From IMG/VR virus record IMGVR_UViG_3300004635_000002, positions 1-40,513 of that record: a stretch of 40,513 nucleotides of DNA. One strand, given 5' to 3'. This document shows positions 7,284 to 14,623 of this stretch, one piece after another; position 1 is the stretch's first letter, and every line of letters starts with the position of its first letter. Under the pieces are notes generated by a model. It did not search any database. It was not told the origin of the DNA and worked only from the letters and a program-made list of their open reading frames with translations. The translations under genes and the position numbers were made by a program. The stretch is from a virus.

Positions 7284-8729
7284 TTATGCTCCGATATATT
7301 CTGTGATGATTACTAGACCGCCAGAGCCATTCCCGCCTGCATAAGAAGATTCAGTGCTATAGCTGAGTGCTCCTGAACCCCCGGCTCCATAACCTCCGGC
7401 ATTAGCGCCAACTCCATATGTCAAATGATCTACCCCTAAAGCCCCTCCTCCAAAGGTAGAAGAGCCCCCATTGCCAGTGAGTGTGAATGAGGAATACACC
7501 CCGCAAGAATTCATTCCTGGTTGGCCAGGAGATCTAAAGCTTCCGCCAGCACCTCCAGTACCTCCAGCACCTCCATCGGATACAGCAGAAGTTGAAGTTG
7601 CTGCACCTCCTGCACCTCCTGCTCCGCCATAGGCTGTGATAAGAGCGCCTACAGAAGAGATGCCCCCAGCTGTGCCAGCATTAGCTCCTGCCGTGCCACC
7701 AGCGCCACCCGTGGCTATTGTGACCGATTTGCTAGCACCAACAGATGCCGCAGTAAATAGCCCTCTGGCATATTCACCAGCTCCTCCAGGACCACCAAAG
7801 GCAACCTGGGATACGGTAGCAGCACACCCGCCTCCACCGCCGCCAGCTCCTACAATCTCAATGATGCATTGAAGCATCCCAGTTGTAGGTGTGTAAGTGC
7901 CAGATGTGGTGAATGTCTGTATGGATACAGATGTGAAGGCTGGATTTGCTAGTGACACAAAGCCATTGCTGTCGACCGCGAATTCAGTGCTTTTGAAGTG
8001 GGCTATGCCACTGCCTGCGGTCTGAGTAGAGGCAAAGGCAGCTGCTTTCTGAACGGATACATTGAGAGTGTTAGCTGCAAGAGAGGCTGTATAAACAGGC
8101 TTTGCTTCAGCAGAATTAGCCACTTGAGCGCCTACGATTGTTACCTCTCCACCTGATGTAGGAAGGACTGGATTTGTGCCTGGGCCTGTATGGTAATCGA
8201 CGGCAATCTCTGAGATATTAGAGCCGCCAATTGAGGAGATCGTGAGAGTGTTTGTAGAAGGGTCTCCTACCACATTTACTGTGGTGCCATCGCCTACTAC
8301 ATTAATCACATTGCTGGCATTAGGACCAACAGCACCCCCAGAGTTGCCCTCTAGCGACTCTACGTTCATAGAACCACCTGAGAGCTGCTCCCATGTCGCT
8401 GTAGAGCCTGAGAGGCTAACAAGCGCCCAGTAAGCGTTTGCTGAGGTGTTTACCCAAGTCTGCCCTAACGGGTATAGATAGTCTGAAGAAGTAGGATCTG
8501 TGGTCGATAAAACCACAGGACCTACAGCTCGCCACAGAGCTGTGACGACCCCCGAGGAGGAGGCAAATTGCTCTAGAAACCAGATGCCATGCGTAGAGGT
8601 GTTTACCCAGCTTGAGTAGAGTGGGTATTTGATATCGTAAATGCCAGGATCGCGAGTCTCAAAGAGGAACTGCGGCGTTTGCGTAGTTCCTGTGCCTTGA
8701 GTGTAAGCTTGCTGGCTATACGGTATCAT
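7284..8729 (-). CDS. Tail fibre with duplicated N-terminal domain and glycine-rich C-terminal domain
   Basis: The protein has 481 residues. The N-terminus has two copies of a Y(P)...W(V)N...W..L repeat (about residues 35-65 and 82-115). A GNSGGAVGP module follows, then a linker. The last 190 residues begin FTTSGTYTP and continue with very Gly-rich blocks (GAGGGGGG, GGPGGAGEY, GGAGGTGGAGGSF), as in phage fibres that end in polyglycine sandwich domains used for receptor contact. It shares a 1-bp stop/start overlap with 8729-9562. Confidence 0.8.
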   Translation of the reverse strand: MIPYSQQAYTQGTGTTQTPQFLFETRDPGIYDIKYPLYSSWVNTSTHGIWFLEQFASSSGVVTALWRAVGPVVLSTTDPTSSDYLYPLGQTWVNTSANAYWALVSLSGSTATWEQLSGGSMNVESLEGNSGGAVGPNASNVINVVGDGTTVNVVGDPSTNTLTISSIGGSNISEIAVDYHTGPGTNPVLPTSGGEVTIVGAQVANSAEAKPVYTASLAANTLNVSVQKAAAFASTQTAGSGIAHFKSTEFAVDSNGFVSLANPAFTSVSIQTFTTSGTYTPTTGMLQCIIEIVGAGGGGGGCAATVSQVAFGGPGGAGEYARGLFTAASVGASKSVTIATGGAGGTAGANAGTAGGISSVGALITAYGGAGGAGGAATSTSAVSDGGAGGTGGAGGSFRSPGQPGMNSCGVYSSFTLTGNGGSSTFGGGALGVDHLTYGVGANAGGYGAGGSGALSYSTESSYAGGNGSGGLVIITEYIGA

Positions 8730-9562
8730 TATGGAGCATCTGTTGTGAAAATTGGGATGTAGTAAGCCGTCGCGCCAACAAAGATCTTAATCCATCCAGC
8801 GCTGTTAGCGTTGTTGGCTGTATTCATCAGGATCGTTCCGTTACCAGTTGAAGTAGAACCAATCGAGTTGACGTTTGTTAGGGCAATCGTTGAGGCAACA
8901 CCCACTCCTGCGCCTGTTGCGTAGATTGCTGTACCACTGATTGTGCTAGAGCCTGTAACAGCGCCTGTGAGGGCAATACCACCAGATCCTGCTTGTACCG
9001 TGGTGCCAGAAGTGGATGTGGTTGATCCTAGGACTGTGGTTTTTACAGCGCCGCCTGTAGCGATGTGCACTGTGGTTGCTGAGGCATCTGTGCTGATGTT
9101 GACAGCGTTAGTGCCAGAGTTGATCGTTACAGCACCACCGCTTGTAGTAATACCAGCTGAGCCTGTTAGCAGGCCTGTTGAGGTCACTGTGCCAGGAGCT
9201 ACGAATGTGCTAGGGATAGAGAGAGTAACAGTATGGCTAGATCCAGCTGTTGTGATCTCATTAGACGTACCTGCGATGGTAATCACTCCAGCAGATGGAG
9301 TAGCAGAGCCGCTGTCGCCATCGAGAGTATTTAGAGAGCCTGTGCCTGGACTATCGTTGTTCCAGAGAGCTGAGGCTATGCCATTTGATACGGATAGAGA
9401 GACCAAGGTGTAGACGTTAGTCGAGGTTTGGTTGATCCATCTCTGACCGATTGGGTATCTGATGTCTGTTGCGGTTGGGGCTCTTTGAGCGATGATGGGA
9501 GGCACTGTAGAGGAGGTGCCGACTCCTATTGCATATGTGTTAACTTTTGGCGTTATAGTCAT
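8729..9562 (-). CDS. Tail fibre protein, threonine/serine/glycine-rich
   Basis: The protein has 277 residues. It starts with an adaptor that has the same YPIGQRWINQTSTNVYTLVSL repeat type as 7284-8729, then the GDSGSATPS module, then long beta-repeat stretches rich in Thr, Ser, Ala and Gly with TTSGG and GTNAVNIST patterns. GGAG precedes the ATG. It is the first of the fibre block in transcription order, just upstream of the small plus-strand genes at 9693-9970. Confidence 0.75.
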   Translation of the reverse strand: MTITPKVNTYAIGVGTSSTVPPIIAQRAPTATDIRYPIGQRWINQTSTNVYTLVSLSVSNGIASALWNNDSPGTGSLNTLDGDSGSATPSAGVITIAGTSNEITTAGSSHTVTLSIPSTFVAPGTVTSTGLLTGSAGITTSGGAVTINSGTNAVNISTDASATTVHIATGGAVKTTVLGSTTSTSGTTVQAGSGGIALTGAVTGSSTISGTAIYATGAGVGVASTIALTNVNSIGSTSTGNGTILMNTANNANSAGWIKIFVGATAYYIPIFTTDAP

Positions 9563-9692
9563 GGTAGACTCCGGTTGATACTTAAAAATTTACTATAACC
9601 AGAAATGCGTGACAAGAGGAATGAAGAAAAGATTCGGACTGACGCTAAATGGGAGAGATGGAGGATAATGCTAAAATGAGACAGGAGGAAAT

Positions 9693-9788
9693 ATGGTATT
9701 GGGACTAGTGATTATAGGATTAATCGTTTTGGCTAAAATTATATTTTGGGGAGTTTTAGGATCATGGATAATATTCGGAAACAATTAG
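9693..9788 (+). CDS. 31-residue membrane peptide
   Basis: Too short for most gene callers, but the ATG follows an ideal AGGAGG at six bases. The peptide is almost entirely hydrophobic (MVLGLVIIGLIVLAKIIFWG, then VLGSWIIFGNN), with a single Lys. It could be a single-pass membrane peptide. It overlaps the next gene start at 9764 and lies opposite the leftward structural genes. A holin-like or toxin-like action is possible but only by analogy. Confidence 0.55.
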   Translation: MVLGLVIIGLIVLAKIIFWGVLGSWIIFGNN

Positions 9789-9970
9789 AGAATTTGACTC
9801 CAGAAGAGAAGCGAGTGAGAAAGATGTTTATGAAATTCTTTGAATCCTTAAAGGGTACGGATATTTTAGATCCAGCTTTCACTGAAGAAGAGATGAAGAT
9901 TCATGATAAACTGAAGTCTGTTGGTTTATTATGTTTTTATGGCTTTATGTTGGATTTAACTTTCTGTTGA
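9764..9970 (+). CDS. Small charged protein
   Basis: The protein has 68 residues from the ATG at 9764; the longer frame to 9746 would need a TTG start. MDNIRKQLENLTPEEKRVRK opens a charged helical segment, and the tail is hydrophobic (LLCFYGFMLDLTFC). The gene is coupled to the upstream membrane peptide and converges on the ejection-type gene, with a 34-base overlap of the 3' ends. Unknown family. Confidence 0.55.
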   Translation: MDNIRKQLENLTPEEKRVRKMFMKFFESLKGTDILDPAFTEEEMKIHDKLKSVGLLCFYGFMLDLTFC

Positions 9971-12246
9971 GTATTTAGATATTTATCTATATCTTTTGAT
10001 CGATTACGTTCAAATAATCTAGCTCTTTTTTCTACTCTTCTTAATAAATATGATTGAAAATCATTCTTTTCGCGATTAGGAGGATACTTAAGAAAAACTC
10101 CCTTTCTTTGCTGGGTAGCATGCCATGCCTCATGGTGAAGATGTCGAAAGAAATCATTGGGAGATAGGCCATCAGATATTTCAATCCATCCTTCTTGTTT
10201 GGGATCATGTGAAAATCTTTTAAAAGACCCTCTTATAGAATCTTTTGGACTTGACCTAACTTTATACACATGAACATTCAAAGTTTCATTACCTAGCATT
10301 TTTCGAGTTTTTTCATTTTTTATGAAATCTCCCACTGTACCAAGAGAAGCCTTGTCTCCATTATAATATTCATTTAACTTATCCTTTGGCATTCCAAGTT
10401 TAGCCCATTGATTTTGATATTGCTTAGGAATAGAAGATTTAGAAGACAAATATTCTTGATGTGATGAATAAACATGCGTTTGTGGTTCGCCAATTTCAGT
10501 TAATCTTCCTCCGAAAGATTTATGAAGTTGAGGATTTACATCTGTTCCGCTGCCTTCCAAAGACCTTCCTTTCTCTGTGACTTGTATCTTATCTCTAAGG
10601 CTTTGAACTCTATCATCAAGAGCTCTGAACTTGTTTTCGGCTTCAGAGAAATTGCCAAGATTAAGGGCATCTAAGGCGCTTTTCCATTCTACATAGATTT
10701 GAGGCTTGTCTAGCCCCGCCTCCATGAGAAGCTTGGCAGCATCGAAAATGAATTTTCCTTTAGCTATCGATGGGTGGATAATATAAGCAACAGCTATTTT
10801 AACTAGATCACGGAAGCCAGAGGATGCAGCTTTCTTAAGCATCGAATAAGGCTTTTCATAGGTTTGGAAATCTTTAAGAAGAGATTCGAAATCTTTAAAA
10901 CCTTGATCGCCAAGAAGTCTTTTGAATGGTCTTCTTAAATTCTCCTTATCTGCTTGTAGAAGTTTCAGAGTTTTTGAGAAGTCAATTCTTCCATTTTTAG
11001 TCTTAAATATACTGTCTATGAACTTATCTGCTTTTTCAGAATCTCTAAGACCCTGCCACTGCTTATTGGTCTCTTTGAAAAGATTGTTAAATTCACTTTC
11101 AGGAAATTTCTTTTCAAACATTTCAGCTATAGAGCGATTGACTTCTAAGAGGGCATCTCTCTTGCCTTCATTGAATGAAGCAGATCTTCCTGGCTCGAAA
11201 TATTTACCTAGATCTTCATTATTTTTTCTGAATTGTTCTACCCATTTGCTGACAGGTTGTTCTTGCTTGGGAATAGAGGAATAGATTTTAGCAAGTTCTC
11301 TTCTGAAGCTTCTCTCTGACTCGCTAGGGATGGTTCCCTTCATTTTGCGCTCAGAAAAACGTCTTCGCAGGATGCTCTTGATATCTGATGGAGTGATGGG
11401 CTCGTGTATGCCTTTAGATATCTCCTCTACTTGCTTAAAACCCTCTACGACCCTTCCTTTGAATCCAGAATCCTCTTTCAATGATGAGTATGTCTGATTC
11501 TTTCTGAGCATTCCCTCGGCTATGCCCTTGAAGTCAGACTCCAGCTTTTCGTTAATTTTAGTTATTCGAGATGGAGAGATTTTTTTCTCTTTACCGATCT
11601 TCTCGAACTGCCTAGAAGGCAATCCTGAGGGTTTGGTGACTTTTCCGAATCTAGGGCTGGGAGTCACTCCAGAGGTTAGAAAGCCGGCTATATCGCCAAC
11701 AGCCTCGGGTGCTCCCGCTGCTTGTAAACTCTGAGATACTGTGGGCGCTGCAACGGCAGCTGTGGCTTTAGGGCCAATGCCTCCAGGTCTAAATGAAGCA
11801 GCTTCAGAACCTAATCTAATGCTCTTTTGAAGCTTATTTTTAGGGGTTAACGGAGCTCCAGTTTTCTCTTCGATTATTCTTTCTAGATTGCCTTGAGTAG
11901 GGAATAAGGAAGCAAGTTCTGCAATACGAGCTTCAGCTATAGACTTATCCTGTTGCAAGATAGGATCATCCTGAGCCATTTCATTGAGCACGTTGTGAGC
12001 CCCAGGCTCTATCAAGAAATTAGCCACATCAGCAGGCCATGTCCATCGTTTAACGGCTCCTAGTGGGGCTTGAAGAAATGTTCGCAAAGTTGATTTACCA
12101 GCGCCCTCTGATTCTGATTGAGGATATTGCTGGGCGAGTTGTTCATATTTATTGATAAATCTATTTGAAGCATTGTCTCTAGAAGCAGGTTTTTGTAAGG
12201 AAGAATATTTGTCGATAAATCTGTTAGACTTTGCTTCTGCTGACAT
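9937..12246 (-). CDS. Large internal virion (ejection-type) protein with HExxH domain
   Basis: The protein has 769 residues. Two N-terminal copies of SNRFI(D/N)KY lie at about residues 7 and 27. An Ala/Gly-rich hydrophobic stretch lies around 160-190, then a long Lys/Glu-rich helical body, then a short hydrophobic helix (about 480-505). Near residue 715 is LHHEAWHATQQ, which contains HExxH, the zinc-binding motif of metallopeptidases. Size, helicity and place after the tail genes fit the DNA-ejection proteins of podoviruses. The peptidase activity is inferred from the motif only, and the third zinc ligand is not identified. Confidence 0.7.
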   Translation of the reverse strand: MSAEAKSNRFIDKYSSLQKPASRDNASNRFINKYEQLAQQYPQSESEGAGKSTLRTFLQAPLGAVKRWTWPADVANFLIEPGAHNVLNEMAQDDPILQQDKSIAEARIAELASLFPTQGNLERIIEEKTGAPLTPKNKLQKSIRLGSEAASFRPGGIGPKATAAVAAPTVSQSLQAAGAPEAVGDIAGFLTSGVTPSPRFGKVTKPSGLPSRQFEKIGKEKKISPSRITKINEKLESDFKGIAEGMLRKNQTYSSLKEDSGFKGRVVEGFKQVEEISKGIHEPITPSDIKSILRRRFSERKMKGTIPSESERSFRRELAKIYSSIPKQEQPVSKWVEQFRKNNEDLGKYFEPGRSASFNEGKRDALLEVNRSIAEMFEKKFPESEFNNLFKETNKQWQGLRDSEKADKFIDSIFKTKNGRIDFSKTLKLLQADKENLRRPFKRLLGDQGFKDFESLLKDFQTYEKPYSMLKKAASSGFRDLVKIAVAYIIHPSIAKGKFIFDAAKLLMEAGLDKPQIYVEWKSALDALNLGNFSEAENKFRALDDRVQSLRDKIQVTEKGRSLEGSGTDVNPQLHKSFGGRLTEIGEPQTHVYSSHQEYLSSKSSIPKQYQNQWAKLGMPKDKLNEYYNGDKASLGTVGDFIKNEKTRKMLGNETLNVHVYKVRSSPKDSIRGSFKRFSHDPKQEGWIEISDGLSPNDFFRHLHHEAWHATQQRKGVFLKYPPNREKNDFQSYLLRRVEKRARLFERNRSKDIDKYLNTQQKVKSNIKP

Positions 12247-12254
12247 ATATACGC

Positions 12255-13163
12255 CTATTTACCGCTTTCTTTAAGGTGCCTTACAAATTCCATATATTCT
12301 TTGGATGTTTCTTTCCTGTAAGGCTTTAGGATCTCAGACACTTGATCGGGAATGTCATAAGGGGAGACTCCTCTAGCTTTCAATTCATTGACAATTTCAA
12401 TCTCTTTTTGATTGATATCATTTTGAGCATCTAGAAGAGCAAGAGTTGCCATATTAGCCTCTTTGCTTGAGCCTGCTTGAGCCAATAGTCCTTCAGCGAG
12501 TTGAATCTCTCTGCCTGTAGTTGTGCCTCTAAAAGCATCTTTTAATGTGTAGCTGAGATAGGTTTTTAAGCCTGTCTTGAATTCTTTAGAGCCTGGGGTC
12601 TCTAATAGTGCTGCTACGGACTCAGGAGCGCCTAAATCCCTAGCAAGACTTGCGAGGTGACCTCTAGACCAAGGGTCTATATCGCCCTCCATAACAGCTT
12701 GTGTTTGGGCATCTAAAGCTAATTGGCTATTCTCAAGTTTCTCTTTTTTAACATCTAAATTCTCGAAGTATCTTTCTGCGCTTTTCTTGTAGATGCTTCT
12801 CTCTTCTGCGCGCCTTTTCTCTTCTCCTTTAGCCTCTTGAGATGCTACATGAGCAAGGTCATGCTCTCCAGCGGCAGCATAGGCTTTTGCTTTTGAATAG
12901 GGATCTTGAGAAGAAAAAGCACCTTGCAAGCGTTTAGCGGGATTTGCTTCTTCTTGTCCTTCTGCTCCCATTAGATCAGAAGCGGAGCTTCCCTGCTGAT
13001 TTTCTATATTTTTAATCAGTTCATTTCTGAGATTCTTTTTTTGCTGCTCTTTAGCCATTTCTGCTACTAAATCAGAACTTCTTTCAGAACCTTGGCCAAA
13101 GCTTTCGATAAAAGCATCAGCAAAACTTCTATGTTTAGCTGTAGCCGGAATGACGCCTACCAT
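12255..13163 (-). CDS. Internal virion/ejection-type protein
   Basis: The protein has 302 residues and is highly helical, with charged and Ala/Gln-rich segments (KEQQKKNLRNELIKNIENQQ, then a KAKAYAAAGEHDLAHVASQE tetratricopeptide-like stretch around 90-110). GAGGT precedes the ATG right after the stop of 13170-13754. Position between two other predicted ejection proteins supports the call. No exact family recognised. Confidence 0.55.
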   Translation of the reverse strand: MVGVIPATAKHRSFADAFIESFGQGSERSSDLVAEMAKEQQKKNLRNELIKNIENQQGSSASDLMGAEGQEEANPAKRLQGAFSSQDPYSKAKAYAAAGEHDLAHVASQEAKGEEKRRAEERSIYKKSAERYFENLDVKKEKLENSQLALDAQTQAVMEGDIDPWSRGHLASLARDLGAPESVAALLETPGSKEFKTGLKTYLSYTLKDAFRGTTTGREIQLAEGLLAQAGSSKEANMATLALLDAQNDINQKEIEIVNELKARGVSPYDIPDQVSEILKPYRKETSKEYMEFVRHLKESGK

Positions 13164-13169
13164 ATGACC

Positions 13170-13754
13170 TCAACCACCTAATATTTTTGGGAATGCTTTA
13201 CCTGCTAAACCAATGCCCGTACCAGTCCCTATGCCACCACCAAAAGATCCAGCGGCTCCACCTAATAGGCTTCCTAGCAGATTAAGCCATTTGTTTTCTT
13301 TTTGCTTTCCTTCAAGAAGGTTAGTCTCAAAGGTCTTAGCACCTAGCAAGCTTTGCATAAGCTCCAAGAGCTGAGATTGGGCATTTTGCTGGATTCCCAT
13401 TCTCTGAGATTGAAGACGCTCGGCCAGATCGGTTCCAGCCTCTGATTGGGTATTCTGAAAGCCGCTAGAGCGCCTTGCTCCTGCTTGAGAGAATCTGGAA
13501 GCAAGATTGCCTTGAAGTGCTCCGAATTGTCGTAGAGCAGGGGCTTCGAGCTTCTGCCAGTCCGCCTCTGAGCCACCACCTGCTAGACCACCTAAACTGC
13601 GGATAGTATCTAGATAGCCTGGTGTTCCTGCTTTGAGGCCGGATTGCCAGACTTCATGGGGAAGATGCTCCATCGTTGGAGTTGAAAGAGATTTATAGCC
13701 GGTTCCTTTCAGCTTTGATACTTGTCCTGTAGGAATTCCTGCGAGAGCACTCAT
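13170..13754 (-). CDS. Internal virion/ejection-type protein with glycine-zipper tail
   Basis: The protein has 194 residues from ATG 13754, which has GAGGT seven bases upstream. A longer frame to 13886 would cross the 29-bp palindrome and overlap the divergent gene. A Gln/Ala-rich helical body (about 100-150) is followed by a Gly-rich hydrophobic C-terminus, LLGSLLGGAAGSFGGGIGTG, which looks membrane-active. It resembles small podovirus proteins released into the host envelope on DNA ejection. First of the three ejection-type genes in order. Confidence 0.6.
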   Translation of the reverse strand: MSALAGIPTGQVSKLKGTGYKSLSTPTMEHLPHEVWQSGLKAGTPGYLDTIRSLGGLAGGGSEADWQKLEAPALRQFGALQGNLASRFSQAGARRSSGFQNTQSEAGTDLAERLQSQRMGIQQNAQSQLLELMQSLLGAKTFETNLLEGKQKENKWLNLLGSLLGGAAGSFGGGIGTGTGIGLAGKAFPKILGG

Positions 13755-13815
13755 AAAGACCTCGTTTTTCTCTAGAGCATAGCACTGACAAGAAATTCCT
13801 TCACATAGAAAGCTG

Positions 13816-13844
13816 GACTTATTGCAGTTGAACTGCAATAAGTC
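13816..13844. promoter_or_regulatory. Perfect 29-bp palindrome, putative operator
   Basis: GACTTATTGCAGTT and its exact complement flank a single central base. It lies between the divergent genes 13170-13754 (-) and 13880-14170 (+). No T-run follows on either strand, which argues against a terminator. A consensus TTGACA box on the minus strand (13862-13857) would place a leftward -10 region inside the palindrome. A dimeric repressor or activator site is the simplest reading. Confidence 0.6.
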
Positions 13845-13879
13845 GGATCTTAAATTTGTCAAATTGAGGGACGCTTCTA

Positions 13880-14170
13880 ATGGCACAAATGTCAGACTTC
13901 ACAGAGCCCAAGGAAATAGATCTAGATGATCCAGATCTATTCATAGAGCATGAAATGAAAGATATTCTTTATCATGCCATAATTTTTGAAGAAATTAAGA
14001 AACTTAAAAAGTTAGTTTGTCTGTATATAGAAAAAACTAATGCCCCAATAAAGAAAGGCCTGGAAGAGTATGCATGGAGAAGAACAGGTCAGATGTATAG
14101 CGATGAGCAAGAGAGAATTTTCATGCAGAAAATAATAAAGGCTGAATTAGCCGTTGATAATATATTCTAG
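13880..14170 (+). CDS. Hypothetical protein on the opposite strand to the tail genes
   Basis: The protein has 96 residues. GAGGGA lies nine bases before the ATG. It is acidic at the start (EPKEIDLDDPDLFIEHEM) and helical after that, with a Lys-rich centre. It lies alone on the plus strand between two leftward blocks and converges on 14147-14623, with a 24-base overlap of the 3' ends. Such single reversed genes in late operons often encode moron-type accessory proteins. Function unknown. Confidence 0.6.
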   Translation: MAQMSDFTEPKEIDLDDPDLFIEHEMKDILYHAIIFEEIKKLKKLVCLYIEKTNAPIKKGLEEYAWRRTGQMYSDEQERIFMQKIIKAELAVDNIF

Positions 14171-14623
14171 AACTATAAGGCCATTAGATATTGTGGGAGG
14201 AGATCCAGCCCCTTTTGTTACTATAATCTGTATTGAAGAAATAACAATATTAACCTGATTAGTCACATCTGAAACATCCGTGTAGGGAAGCGTGTTCCAA
14301 TTCCCCGAGCCATCCTGGAAAGTTCCCCAGATCCTAGAGAAGTAACTCACATTAGAAAAGTCGATGTTGTGGTTCTGCGTGAGCGTGCTGTCATCGAAGT
14401 TGTATACATTTCGAATAGCTTGCTGCCTTTGGCCTGTGAAGAACCAAGCCTCTCCATTGATAGTCTGAGAGCCTAGAGCGAAGATCCCTATCATCCGATC
14501 ATTGACGGATGCAGCCACATCTGTGTACATGCGATCTAGCTCAACAGAGAGTGCTTGGGTTGAGTCTTGAGGGAAGTTCCTCTGCACTCGAAGATAAGAA
14601 GCATTGAGGATCTTTAAGGTCAT
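14147..14623 (-). CDS. Tail structural protein
   Basis: The protein has 158 residues. An ATGA overlap with the end of 14620-17709 indicates coupled translation with that tail protein. The C-terminal half (HNIDFSNVSYFSRIWGTFQD, then NWNTLPYTD) is beta-rich, as in phage tail-tip or appendage proteins that follow the nozzle gene. No exact family name. Confidence 0.6.
   Translation of the reverse strand: MTLKILNASYLRVQRNFPQDSTQALSVELDRMYTDVAASVNDRMIGIFALGSQTINGEAWFFTGQRQQAIRNVYNFDDSTLTQNHNIDFSNVSYFSRIWGTFQDGSGNWNTLPYTDVSDVTNQVNIVISSIQIIVTKGAGSPPTISNGLIVLEYIING

Noticed and set aside
13816-13844. Bidirectional terminator
   Set aside because: Neither flank has a T-run, and the site lies between divergent starts, not after genes.
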